Shown here in pieces: positions 26,735 to 37,544 of a stretch of 64,000 nt of DNA. Within the stretch, counting starts at the first letter, position 1, and each line of letters starts with the position of its first letter. The stretch spans positions 27,541 through 91,540 of the forward strand of contig JAIEQL010000032.1 in NCBI GenBank assembly GCA_019747735.1, in the 5' to 3' direction. The notes below the pieces were generated by a model. It saw nothing but the letters and a program-made list of their open reading frames with translations. It had not been told where the DNA came from and ran no database searches. The stretch comes from Chthoniobacterales bacterium. Lineage in GTDB: Bacteria > Verrucomicrobiota > Verrucomicrobiia > Chthoniobacterales > UBA6821. The translations under genes were made by a program, and so were the position numbers.

Positions 26735-27673
26735 ATGAAAAAAAAGCTCATAACTATTATTACACCTTGTTTTAATGAAGAGGGAAATGTTGAAGAGCTT
26801 TATCGTCGCATTAAAGAGGTCATGGTTAAACTGCCACAATACGACTATGAACATCTATACATAGATAATGCCTCTACTGATCACACTGAAACTATCTTAA
26901 GAAAAATTGCAGCAGAAGATAGTAATGTAAAATTGATTTTTAATAATCGCAATTTTGGCCATATCCGTTCCCCATCTCATGCTCTATTATCATCCAAGGC
27001 AGAGGCAACTATCATTTTGGCTTCCGATCTTCAAGATCCTCCCGAGCTCATTTTAGAGTTTATAACGCACTGGGAAAATGGCTTTAAAGTAGTATTAGGT
27101 CAAAAAAATAAAAGTGAGGAATTCCCACTCTTTTATTTTATTCGTACGCTTTATTACAAATTAGTTACTGCTTTAGCAGAGATAGCCCTAATGCAGCACG
27201 TAACAGGATTTGGTCTTTATGATAAAGATGTTATCGACCAATTGCGTTCTTTAAATGATAAATACCCCTATTTTCGAGGACTTATTTCTGAATTGGGATA
27301 TCGTGTTGCTTTAGTTCCCTATTGTCAACCTTCTCGAAAAAAAGGTATTACAAAAAATAATTTTTATTCTCTTTTTGACTATGCAATGCTGGGTATTACA
27401 AGTCACTCAAAAGTACCCCTTCGACTAGCAACGATGTTTGGTTTTTTGATGTCGTTCTTATGTATCCTCGTTGCAGTAGGATATTTTATTGATAAACTCC
27501 TTTATTGGCAGTCACTTCCAGTAGGAATTGCCCCTATTGTAATAGGTCTATTTTTACTTGCATCGATACAGCTTTTTTTTATCGGTGTCTTAGGTGAATA
27601 TATTGGTGCTATTTACACTCAGACCCTCAATAGACCTCTTGTTGTTGAGAGAGAGCGAGTTAATTTTAAGTAA
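26735..27673 (+). CDS. GT2 polyprenyl-phosphate glycosyltransferase (GtrB/ArnC-like)
   Basis: Transfers a sugar from an NDP-donor to a polyprenyl phosphate at the inner membrane. The 312-residue product has the GT-A start ITIITPCFNEEGNVEELYRR, the YIDNASTDHTETIL loop and the acceptor/metal region LASDLQDPPELI. Two C-terminal membrane helices follow (about residues 230-250 and 262-290). The start codon directly follows the family D element, so the original upstream region has been replaced. It is 9 bases from the next membrane-protein gene. Confidence 0.88.
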   Translation: MKKKLITIITPCFNEEGNVEELYRRIKEVMVKLPQYDYEHLYIDNASTDHTETILRKIAAEDSNVKLIFNNRNFGHIRSPSHALLSSKAEATIILASDLQDPPELILEFITHWENGFKVVLGQKNKSEEFPLFYFIRTLYYKLVTALAEIALMQHVTGFGLYDKDVIDQLRSLNDKYPYFRGLISELGYRVALVPYCQPSRKKGITKNNFYSLFDYAMLGITSHSKVPLRLATMFGFLMSFLCILVAVGYFIDKLLYWQSLPVGIAPIVIGLFLLASIQLFFIGVLGEYIGAIYTQTLNRPLVVERERVNFK

Positions 27674-27681
27674 ATTTTCTA

Positions 27682-30105
27682 ATGGAACAACAAGCTAAAA
27701 ATACTGCCAACCGCGAAACGCAACCAACTAACTATAAATGTGTTGGCAGTTGCAAGTCGGCTCTATTTTTTTTAATCATAACATTATTATTTATTGCTCT
27801 TATTGGAATTGCATGGCTCTTACAACTCCCCTCTAAAGAAGAGGCTTTTGGAGGAAGCGCAAAGCTTTGGGATTGGATGCAAGCATCTGCTATTGGATGG
27901 AGCCCCAATTACATGTTAGGTCACAGCTTGGCAATGTATCACATGGCAGCAGCAGATCTCTTTTTCCACTTTATAGCTCCTTTTAGATTTTTTCTTAGTC
28001 CATTAGTAGCCAGCAAACTTGTTGCGCTGAGCTACCTCCTTGCTAGTGCCTTCACTATGTTTTTATTCATGCGGCAATTGACTAAAAAACAACAAGAAGG
28101 AGAACTTTCATCAGCTTTAGCGGTCCTAGCCTACGTGACAATGCCATCTATTCTTGTTGCGATGGGTATTTATGAACATCTTAGCGTTACTCTCTGTTTT
28201 GTTTTTGTGCCACTTATTTTACGAGGCATTTTAACAGTGGCAGAAGAAAAATCTCCGAAAGAAATTGCAACTCTTGGACTAGCTGCAGCAGCCGTTTCGC
28301 TAAGTTATACAAAAATAGCGGTCGTCATGTCTCCTATTCTTTTGTTATGGACACTAGAGGTCTTGCGTTTACACCCCACAAATCGGGTGAAAATACTCCT
28401 TCGTTATCTGATCAGTGCAGCTATTGCGGCACTGACCTCTATTTTTATTTTGCTTCCTACGTTGCGTGAATTTGGTTTTGCAGCGGGATTTATTCTTGAT
28501 CCTTTGGAAGGATGGCAACATCACTATGCTTTTAAATCGGCTGTGCAATGGGTTGATCTCTGGGGCATTTTCATGCAGGGAGCAGGCCCTAATGTCGAAA
28601 ACGATGCGGCCATGTTTGCCATTGGATTGATACCACTTCTTGCTATTTCTCTGGGACTAGGAAAAGGCTCTCTGAAACAGTGGCGTCGTACTCCTATCGG
28701 ACGCTGGTTTCTTATTCTAGTTGCGTGCTGGCTTATTTCTATTGGCTTTGCAGCCGGCCTGGATGGTATTTTTTTAAACCATTGGAATCTCCTTAAAACA
28801 TCTCAAGCGATGTCTAACTGGAGTATTCCTTTACTCTGGTTAGCTCTTTTTTGGCTCATTTGGATCGCTTATCAAACAGCACATCACCTTATCGGAGGCT
28901 CTTGGTGGAAGGCCTTGGTGATTACTTTTGTTTTTCTTTTTTTACCACTCTTTCAACTTGTGAAAGCTTTACCTCTTTTCAAAGATATCCGAGCCCCTGA
29001 ATCTTTTTGGAGCGTTGGCGGATTCTGTGTCTTAGCGGCAGCAGTCGGCATAGTAACTGTTCCTATTTTTACGCAATGCGTTCCAAAACGTTTTGTAAAA
29101 ATAACCGCTCTCCTTGTTGGATTGCTCTTTTTTACAGAGCTTTACCCTATTCATTCTGCCTACTGGACACGAGGATTGCCTTCGGAGTTTTTTGCTCAAT
29201 ACGATCAAGTTCTCACTTTTTTAAAAACAGCACCATTTTCTGGCCGTGTTCATCCTCTCTCCTCTCGTTATTTTTACTTAACTATCCCTCAAGAAACAGG
29301 ACGTGCCCTTAGCACAGAAGCACTATTACGCCATTTTCAGCTCAAAGGCGTTAGGTATCTTGAAACAGCAGGCAATACAAGCAGTGATGCCATGAGAAGC
29401 TATCTCAACTTGACAGGCGTTGCTTATATTTTCATCGATAAAGAAGACCCCCTTCTTCCAAAGCAGGTCCAGGATTTTTATCGCCTTTATTACCCTGTAG
29501 TTTTTGAAAATCAGTTTTTTCTTGTTTTAGAAAATCAAAGCTCTCTCTATCCCGCTTTTCTAGCTCATAACTTTGTCGTACTACCTCCTAAAAGCTACAC
29601 TATGGCAGCAGCCGCTTTTCAACTTGCTCCGATGAACTTATTGACAGTGGAAATGCCACAAGTTGATCAAAGTCTTTTAGGTTTTGCAGGCATGTCCAAA
29701 GGATCCACCCAAATAGAACTTCTCCCAACATATCGAGAACATGGCGGGGCTCCTTTTCTCCGTGTACCACTAACAGCCCCACGCATGGAGAACTACAACC
29801 AAATGACTTATCGCCTGCCACCTAATATTTCAGGATGGTTAACCGTTACAGAGGCCTACCATCCCGATTGGAAGGCTACCATTGATGGAGAAAAAACTCC
29901 TGTGTATTGTGCCGAAACAGCATTGCTCTCCGTTTATGTTCCTCTTGGTTCTTCGGAGATTATTTTTAAATTCGTTCCCCCATTTTGGTATTCCCTAGCA
30001 TTTTATATAGGGATCTTAAGCTGGCTTCTTACGTTAGGAGGTTTTCTTTTTCTTTCCAGTAAATGGGCTCCTTTAAAATGGAGACAATGGTGGAATAGTC
30101 ATTAA
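27682..30105 (+). CDS. Large multi-spanning membrane protein, YfhO/GT-C-like
   Basis: An 807-residue integral membrane protein with roughly a dozen hydrophobic segments in its first about 500 residues. A soluble domain follows, then a last helix near residue 780. The WLTVTEAYHPDWKATIDGEK block near the end is typical of YfhO-like glycosyltransferase-related proteins. It probably transfers the polyprenyl-linked sugar made by the preceding gene to a periplasmic acceptor, by analogy with YfhO systems. This partnership is inferred from adjacency. Confidence 0.7.
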   Translation: MEQQAKNTANRETQPTNYKCVGSCKSALFFLIITLLFIALIGIAWLLQLPSKEEAFGGSAKLWDWMQASAIGWSPNYMLGHSLAMYHMAAADLFFHFIAPFRFFLSPLVASKLVALSYLLASAFTMFLFMRQLTKKQQEGELSSALAVLAYVTMPSILVAMGIYEHLSVTLCFVFVPLILRGILTVAEEKSPKEIATLGLAAAAVSLSYTKIAVVMSPILLLWTLEVLRLHPTNRVKILLRYLISAAIAALTSIFILLPTLREFGFAAGFILDPLEGWQHHYAFKSAVQWVDLWGIFMQGAGPNVENDAAMFAIGLIPLLAISLGLGKGSLKQWRRTPIGRWFLILVACWLISIGFAAGLDGIFLNHWNLLKTSQAMSNWSIPLLWLALFWLIWIAYQTAHHLIGGSWWKALVITFVFLFLPLFQLVKALPLFKDIRAPESFWSVGGFCVLAAAVGIVTVPIFTQCVPKRFVKITALLVGLLFFTELYPIHSAYWTRGLPSEFFAQYDQVLTFLKTAPFSGRVHPLSSRYFYLTIPQETGRALSTEALLRHFQLKGVRYLETAGNTSSDAMRSYLNLTGVAYIFIDKEDPLLPKQVQDFYRLYYPVVFENQFFLVLENQSSLYPAFLAHNFVVLPPKSYTMAAAAFQLAPMNLLTVEMPQVDQSLLGFAGMSKGSTQIELLPTYREHGGAPFLRVPLTAPRMENYNQMTYRLPPNISGWLTVTEAYHPDWKATIDGEKTPVYCAETALLSVYVPLGSSEIIFKFVPPFWYSLAFYIGILSWLLTLGGFLFLSSKWAPLKWRQWWNSH

Positions 30106-30114
30106 CCCGACTTC

Positions 30115-31011
30115 ATGATCATCGCTGAGGCCATAGAAAAACTCTTGCTCTATTTGGCAACAGAACGCGGGCTTTCTACGAATTACCAACTTTCAACGCG
30201 CGCTTCGTTGGAGCGTTTTACCTCATGGATAAACGATTCCAAGGGCATTAATGAACCTTCTGCCATCACACCGCAGCATCTTCATGATTTTTTAATGGCG
30301 GAAAAAAAACGCGGACTAGCAACCACCTCTCTTAAATTAGAAGTTGTCGCGCTGCGCATTTTTTTTCGCTTTCTCTGTGCTCGCAATTTTCTCTCCATCG
30401 ATCCTGCTGAAAAGTTGCCACTTCCACGCCTCCCTCATCTTTTGCCACAGCCTCTTTCTAAACAACAAATCGAACAACTTCTGGCCACACCTCAAGAAAA
30501 AACCTCCCTTGGCTTAAGAGACAAAGCAATCCTAGAGCTCCTCTATGCCTGCGGCCTTCGCATTTCTGAGCTGTGCCAAGCACGGTTGGAACAACTCAAT
30601 TTAGAAGAGGGAATGATTCGTGTTACAGGAAAAGGAAACAAAACCCGCCTTGTTCCCATCGGTCGTGCAGCCTCGCAGGCTCTTGAACACTATCTTACAA
30701 CAGCACGCCCTCAACTGATTTCGCCAAAATCAGGAGCTGCCATTTTTCTTTCCGTGCGCGGCCACCCGCTCACCCCTGCACGCATTTGGCAGCTGGTCAA
30801 CTCCTATGCTAAGCAAGCAGGGCTTCCAGCAATGGTCCACCCTCATCAACTCCGACACTCTTTTGCCACACACCTTCTTTCAGGAGGAGCAGACCTGCGC
30901 ATCATCCAAGAACTCCTCGGACATGCGAGCATTGCCACGACTCAAATTTACACACAGGTCGATTGTGAACAGCTCAAAGCTATTCATCAGCAATTTCATC
31001 CGAGAGGATAA
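30115..31011 (+). CDS. xerD: Tyrosine recombinase XerC/XerD
   Basis: Site-specific recombinase that resolves chromosome dimers at dif with FtsK. The 298-residue product has the N-terminal SAM-like domain and all catalytic landmarks: Arg in LLYACGLRISELCQ, HQLRHSFATHLLSGGADLRI, LLGHASIATTQIYTQ with the Tyr nucleophile, and the KGNKTRLVPIG beta-hairpin Lys. The length is standard. XerC and XerD cannot be told apart here. It overlaps no neighbour and starts 9 bases after the membrane protein. Confidence 0.9.
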   Translation: MIIAEAIEKLLLYLATERGLSTNYQLSTRASLERFTSWINDSKGINEPSAITPQHLHDFLMAEKKRGLATTSLKLEVVALRIFFRFLCARNFLSIDPAEKLPLPRLPHLLPQPLSKQQIEQLLATPQEKTSLGLRDKAILELLYACGLRISELCQARLEQLNLEEGMIRVTGKGNKTRLVPIGRAASQALEHYLTTARPQLISPKSGAAIFLSVRGHPLTPARIWQLVNSYAKQAGLPAMVHPHQLRHSFATHLLSGGADLRIIQELLGHASIATTQIYTQVDCEQLKAIHQQFHPRG

Positions 31012-31012
31012 A

Positions 31013-31056
31013 CCTTTCTCAAATGAATTTTAGAAATTTTTACTGGTTCTTTTTTG
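31013..31056. repeat. Single end of a family E element
   Basis: CCTTTCTCAAATGAATTTTA and the following 24 bases match, in reverse orientation, the right part of the element between infB and nusA (57703-57864), up to the poly-T. The rest of the element is not recognisable here. Confidence 0.6.
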
Positions 31057-31058
31057 TG

Positions 31059-31078
31059 CTGGGTTTCTGCCTACCCAG
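31059..31078 (+). terminator. Possible terminator hairpin after xerD
   Basis: CTGGGT / ACCCAG stem with an 8-base loop, lying between xerD and fabI. A T-rich run comes before it rather than after it, so it fits an intrinsic terminator only poorly. Confidence 0.3.
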
Positions 31079-31160
31079 GAATGACGTGTTCTCATCGGTG
31101 CTGTTTCGGTATAAAATAAATTTATTGATCAAGAGGCCGCTTCTAGCTCATTGTTAATGG

Positions 31161-31994
31161 ATGAATGAACATACCTGCTGTTGTAAAGAAAATGATAATT
31201 GCTGTTGTGAAAAGTGCACTTGTTGCAAACCTCTTGCAGGAAAAGTAGGCGTCGTCTTTGGCGTTGCTAACAAACGCAGCATTGCCTGGGCCATTGCAAA
31301 GGCCTGGCATCGTTCCGGAGCCAAGCTGTTATTTAACTATCAAGGTGATCGGCTCAAAGAAAATGTCGAAGAGCTCACCAGTGAATTTGGCTCCGATGTT
31401 TTTCTCCATCCTTGTGATGTTTCAAGCGACGAGCAGATAGCGCATTTTTTTAATAAAGTTCGTGAACATACTCCCAAACTTGATCTTTTGCTTCACTCGG
31501 TAGCTTTTGCTCCTAAGGACGCTTTAGAAAATGATTTTCTCTCTACGTCGCGAGAAGCCTTTTTAACCTCTCACAATATCAGCGCCTATTCTCTTGTAGG
31601 GCTTGCTCGGGAAGCAGCTCCCCTCATGACTGAGGGAGGAAGCATGATTGCCATGACTTATTATGGCTCCACCAAAGTTGTCCCTCACTACAATGTCATG
31701 GGTGTTGCCAAAGCCTCTTTAGAAGCCACTACGCGTTACTTGGCTTATGATTTGGGAAAGAAAAAAATTCGAGTCAACTGCATCAGCGCAGGCCCTCTCC
31801 AAACCTTGGCTGCACGTGGTGTTTCTGGGTTCTCTGCCATGATCAAACATTACGAAGAGCATGCTCCTCTTGGGCGCACATGCACTCATGATGAAATTGG
31901 TCATACTGGTGTTTTTCTAGCTAGCGATTGCTCTTCGGGCATGACGGGACAGGTTATTTACGTCGATGGTGGTTATGAAATCATGGGAATGTAG
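31161..31994 (+). CDS. fabI: Enoyl-ACP reductase FabI with Cys-rich N-terminal extension
   Basis: NADH-dependent reduction of enoyl-ACP in the last step of fatty acid elongation. The 277-residue SDR protein has the Gly-rich loop GVVFGVANKRSIAWAIAKAW, the catalytic set Y-x6-K in HYNVMGVAKASLEAT preceded by MTYYGSTKVVP, and VNCISAGPLQTLAARGV. Before the usual start lies an extra 25 residues (MNEHTCCCKENDNCCCEKCT...) with nine cysteines in three clusters, like a small metal-binding tail. No other in-frame ATG precedes the domain, so the tail is probably real. Confidence 0.9.
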   Translation: MNEHTCCCKENDNCCCEKCTCCKPLAGKVGVVFGVANKRSIAWAIAKAWHRSGAKLLFNYQGDRLKENVEELTSEFGSDVFLHPCDVSSDEQIAHFFNKVREHTPKLDLLLHSVAFAPKDALENDFLSTSREAFLTSHNISAYSLVGLAREAAPLMTEGGSMIAMTYYGSTKVVPHYNVMGVAKASLEATTRYLAYDLGKKKIRVNCISAGPLQTLAARGVSGFSAMIKHYEEHAPLGRTCTHDEIGHTGVFLASDCSSGMTGQVIYVDGGYEIMGM

Positions 31995-32162
31995 AGACTG
32001 TTTTGCAGCCTCAGTTCGCAGTTGGCAGTAGTTTTGAGCCTTACTGCCTAGTATTAGTTACAACTGCAATCGGTAATCCGATATGACACTCTTGAGTTCT
32101 ACTCTTTCCGTCACTTTGAAAATCATTGGCAGCTGGCAACTGACAACTCTCACTATCTAGTG

Positions 32163-33548
32163 ATGAAGAACTCGCACCGCAAGGCCCTGCTCAACCTCTT
32201 AAGCGATCCTTCTTCCGTCATTGAGGATTTAGAAACACGAAAAGAGCTTGGCAAGGATCATTGGTTTGTAGCCGCAGTGCCCGAGATTGCTGTTGCTCCG
32301 ACAACTTCGGAAGAAGTCGCAGCGGTTCTTGGTTATGCCAACGAACACAAAATCCCTGTCACCACGCGTGGCGCTGGTTATGGATATGTGGGAGGATGTG
32401 TCCCTGTGCAAGGCGGCATCTTACTTTCTACAAATCGTCTCAATCGCATTCTAGAAATTAGCAAAGAAGATTTTGTAGCTGTTACCCAACCAGGGGTAAT
32501 CACAGGTCACCTTCAAAAAGCTGTTCAAAAAAAAGGGCTTTTTTATCCACCTGACCCAGCCAGTCTGGAGCATTGCAGCATTGGTGGAAACATCGCTACT
32601 AATGCTGGTGGTCCACGTTGCTTAAAATATGGAGTCACGCGTCCTTATGTCCTGGGATTACAAATCGCTCTTGCAGATGGGTCCTTGGTGCGCCTGGGAG
32701 GACGAACTCATAAAAACAAGACCGGTTTTGATTTGATCGGTATGTTTGTCGGATCGGAAGGATTGTTGGGCATCGTCACCGAAGCCACATTGCGTCTTCT
32801 TCCACAGCCACCAGCCCGAGCTGTACTCTCTGCTGGTTTTGCTTCCATGAAGACTGCCACAGCTGCCGTGCAAAAAATCTTTGCGGCTGGTTACCTGCCT
32901 GCGGCAGTCGAAATAGCTGATCACTTCACACTAGAAGCCGCACGTAGTCATGTTCCAGCTCGCCAGCGGGCCATGATTCCTCAAGGAGAAGCCCATTTAC
33001 TCCTTGAGATCGATGGTCAAGCTGGAGCAGTCAAAAGCGATGCTAAGGAACTCCAACAGTTTCTTCAAAAAATAAAAGCACTCGATGTTAGTTGCGCTAC
33101 TTCCCCACAAGAATGTAATCACCTGTGGGCCTTGCGCCGTGCTTTTTCCGCCTCACTGCGAGCAACAGGACTAATTAAACTGAACGAAGATATCGTCGTC
33201 CCCCGCGGCCGATTGCTTGATTTGATCAACTTCACAGAGCAATTGCATCGCCGTACTGGTTTTCCTATCGCCTGTTTTGGGCATGCAGGCGATGGAAACA
33301 TCCATGTCAACATCATGGTTTCCGAGCAAGAGCAACAATTAGAGAGCAAAAAAATAGAGAGCCTTTTAGATGAACTCTTCACTCAAGTCTTGGCCTGGGG
33401 TGGCGCCATCACTGGTGAACATGGCATTGGCATTGCTAAGCTCGCTTGGTGGAAGATGGCTACCACTCCGGAACTACGCGAGCTTCACCAAAAAATAAAA
33501 GGAACACTTGATCCGCATGGCATTTTGAATCCTGGAAAATTTGTTTGA
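32163..33548 (+). CDS. glcD: FAD-linked oxidase, glycolate/D-lactate dehydrogenase type
   Basis: Oxidises a 2-hydroxy acid with FAD. The approximately 461-residue product has the FAD-binding PCMH domain (AVAPTTSEEVAAVLGYANEH; TTRGAGYGYVGG; PPDPASLEHCSIGGNIATNA; GSEGLLGIVTEATLRLLP). The C-terminal oxidase domain shows CFGHAGDGNIHVNIMV and GGAITGEHGIGIAK. The last motif ends near the C-terminus (LDPHGILNPGKFV), as in GlcD/LDHD proteins. ATG at 32163 follows a possible GTG. The FeS partner (GlcF) is not adjacent, so the exact substrate is open. Confidence 0.85.
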   Translation: MKNSHRKALLNLLSDPSSVIEDLETRKELGKDHWFVAAVPEIAVAPTTSEEVAAVLGYANEHKIPVTTRGAGYGYVGGCVPVQGGILLSTNRLNRILEISKEDFVAVTQPGVITGHLQKAVQKKGLFYPPDPASLEHCSIGGNIATNAGGPRCLKYGVTRPYVLGLQIALADGSLVRLGGRTHKNKTGFDLIGMFVGSEGLLGIVTEATLRLLPQPPARAVLSAGFASMKTATAAVQKIFAAGYLPAAVEIADHFTLEAARSHVPARQRAMIPQGEAHLLLEIDGQAGAVKSDAKELQQFLQKIKALDVSCATSPQECNHLWALRRAFSASLRATGLIKLNEDIVVPRGRLLDLINFTEQLHRRTGFPIACFGHAGDGNIHVNIMVSEQEQQLESKKIESLLDELFTQVLAWGGAITGEHGIGIAKLAWWKMATTPELRELHQKIKGTLDPHGILNPGKFV

Positions 33549-33573
33549 ACCGAATATTTCGTCTAAATAACGC

Positions 33574-34671
33574 ATGAAACTTAAAAATAAGAACAATCCT
33601 TTTTCTATTACAAACGTTTCCGCATGGCCTCTGAAAGCTGCTTTAAATCAGCCTTTCCGGATTGCTACAGGAGAGCATGCTGTCGTAGAGAATGTTTTTC
33701 TCAGCATCACCCTAGCTGACGGAAGCACTGGTTTTGGCGAAGCTGCTGTGGCAACCCACATTACGGGTGAGACCATTGAGCAAACGCTCCAGAACCTTCA
33801 ATCCAGCGCTTCCTGGCTCGAAGGAAAAGCGGCTACTGATTATTTAACAATCTCGACACACCTCCATGAACGACTTGTCGGCAATCATTGTGCTTTAGCA
33901 GCCCTTGAAATGGCCCTCTTAGATGCACTCACACGCTCGCTACGATTGCCACTCTGGCGCCTCTGGGGATCTCAAGCCAAGCCGCTGCATTCCGATGTCA
34001 CGATCGTCATCGCCTCCCTCGAAGAGACCCAAGAAAAAACGAAGCAATTTTATGAGCAAGGATTTCGTTCCTTTAAAATAAAAATAGGAAGCGATCACGA
34101 TCTCGATGTTCAGCGCATTCAAGCGGTCAAAAAAATTATTAAAAAAGCCCCTCTTCTCCTTGATGGGAACCAAGGCTACAGCGCTCCAGAAGCGATCAAA
34201 CTGATTAAAATATTAAAACGTCATGGCATTGGGGTGGATCTTTTTGAACAGCCGGTGCCAAGAGATGATTGGGAGGGACTTCAAAAAATTGGTCGTGATA
34301 CTGGCATTTGCATTTGCGCGGATGAGAGCGCCTCAAGCACGGAAACTGCTTTGCTCTTAATGAAGAAAAAAATGGTCGGTGCTATCAATATTAAGCTCAT
34401 GAAAACAGGACTCATTGATGCACTAGAGATCAGTCGCTGGGCTCGAGCTTATGGCATCAAGCTGATGATCGGTGGGATGGTGGAGTCTAACCTTGCCATG
34501 ATGGCCTCGGCTCATGTGGCCACAGCCTTAGGTTGTTTTGATTTTATTGATCTCGACACTCCTTTCTTCATTAAAAAAGAAGTCGCTCGCAACCCCTTCC
34601 TCAGCCGTAATGGAATTTATGACCTGAGCAATGTCAAAGCCGGCATTGGCATTGTGCCGAAAAAGAAATAG
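33574..34671 (+). CDS. Dipeptide epimerase (L-Ala-D/L-Glu type), enolase superfamily
   Basis: Probably converts L-Ala-D-Glu from murein turnover to L-Ala-L-Glu. The 365-residue product shows the enolase-superfamily set: the catalytic K-x-K in FKIKIGSDHDLDVQR, metal ligands in LLLDGNQGYS, FEQPVPRDDWEGLQ and ICADESASS, and the second catalytic Lys in NIKLMKTG. It lies 25 bases after the oxidase. The stop codon and last residues (VPKKK) lie in a dispersed AAGAAATAGCCGCAAAAGAAC repeat. The substrate is assigned by subfamily pattern. Confidence 0.85.
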   Translation: MKLKNKNNPFSITNVSAWPLKAALNQPFRIATGEHAVVENVFLSITLADGSTGFGEAAVATHITGETIEQTLQNLQSSASWLEGKAATDYLTISTHLHERLVGNHCALAALEMALLDALTRSLRLPLWRLWGSQAKPLHSDVTIVIASLEETQEKTKQFYEQGFRSFKIKIGSDHDLDVQRIQAVKKIIKKAPLLLDGNQGYSAPEAIKLIKILKRHGIGVDLFEQPVPRDDWEGLQKIGRDTGICICADESASSTETALLLMKKKMVGAINIKLMKTGLIDALEISRWARAYGIKLMIGGMVESNLAMMASAHVATALGCFDFIDLDTPFFIKKEVARNPFLSRNGIYDLSNVKAGIGIVPKKK

Positions 34672-34757
34672 CCGCAAAAGAACACAACGAGCACAAAATT
34701 AAGCCGTAGTAAATCTTAGATTTTGAAAACGTAAGCGAGATATGTTTATCGTTCTCG

Positions 34758-35184
34758 ATTCGTTACGAATGGGACGATCAAAAAAATGAACTACTAGAGC
34801 ATTTTAAATAAAACTACAGCCATTTTAGAGCATCATTAAAAATTTTTGTAGTCGATGCAGTGCCAGGAGCTGAGGCGCACAACGAGGGAGTGTATAGCCA
34901 ATACTCGATGGAGCGAGCACCGAAGCGACGACGCAATGAGCGGCTACAAAATTTTTTAATATGCTCTAAAACAAGAGCGAGGTATTTCTTTTGAAGAGAT
35001 TGAGTGGGCTCTTGAGAATCGACCTCTTTTAGGAAAAGCATTTAACCCACAGCATCCAAAACAAATTATTCTTCTCATAGAAATCGATCACTACGTTTGG
35101 GCTATTCCTACTGAGCAACGCGGCAAAAAAACTCGGCTCATCACAGCCTATCAAAGCCGAAAATTTACAAAAAAATATTTATGA
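34758..35184 (+). pseudogene. BrnT-like toxin gene split by a family A MITE
   Basis: Before the element the frame reads IRYEWDDQKNELL. After it, it reads KQERGISFEEIEWALENRPL and ends KTRLITAYQSRKFTKKYL. Together these look like BrnT/DUF4258-type RNase toxins (xFEWDxxKN, GISFEEA, RIISARxAT). Removing exactly 172 bp between the two TA copies rejoins CTA-CTA-AAA-CAA with no frame change. The original start codon is not clear; the frame is open upstream to 34713 but has no ATG. The stop overlaps the next ATG by 4 bases (ATGA), typical of toxin-antitoxin pairs. Confidence 0.65.
34795..34968. mobile_element. Miniature inverted-repeat element, family A, copy 2
   Basis: 172 bp plus a duplicated TA. 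It begins TAGAGCATTTTAAATAAAAC and ends ATTTTTTAATATGCTCTA. It is in the opposite orientation to the copy at 8719-8892. The shared core is at 34854-34947. It has inserted into a toxin reading frame, which fixes the element ends and the TA target duplication. Confidence 0.85.
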
Positions 35185-35420
35185 GAACCACTGATTTTCC
35201 TTTTGATTTCGAACTAGACCCTTGCGAGCAGGCTTTAGAAGATGAATTAGAGCGCCTTGACCAAGAAGGGCTTGTTGTTGTTAGAAAAGCAACTCCTGAA
35301 AAACGAGCGATGTATCATCAAGCATCTGTTAATACTCGTAAAGCTCTTCGCGAAGGAAAATGTTGGATGATTGAGCGTCCTAGCATTTATGCAGACTCCT
35401 CAGAAGAACTGATGGCTTGA
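35181..35420 (+). CDS. Putative antitoxin partner of the broken toxin
   Basis: A 79-residue protein (MRTTDFPFDFELDPCEQALE...), acidic at the N-terminus, whose ATG overlaps the stop of the disrupted toxin frame. Position and size suggest an antitoxin, but no DNA-binding fold is recognised and it does not look like a standard BrnA. After its TGA the same frame stays open for 27 Ala/Lys-rich codons to TGA at 35502-35504. The stop at 35418 may therefore be a recent nonsense mutation. Confidence 0.5.
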   Translation: MRTTDFPFDFELDPCEQALEDELERLDQEGLVVVRKATPEKRAMYHQASVNTRKALREGKCWMIERPSIYADSSEELMA

Positions 35421-35489
35421 CTCTCTCCAGCTGCTCAAGAGAAGCTTAAGGAGTCCCTCAAAAAGAAAGCTGCTGCTGCGCCAGAAAAA

Positions 35490-37544
<2,055 letters not shown>

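Noticed and set aside
31059..31140. tRNA or riboswitch before fabI
   Set aside because: Only one short hairpin is present; there is no cloverleaf or recognisable aptamer.
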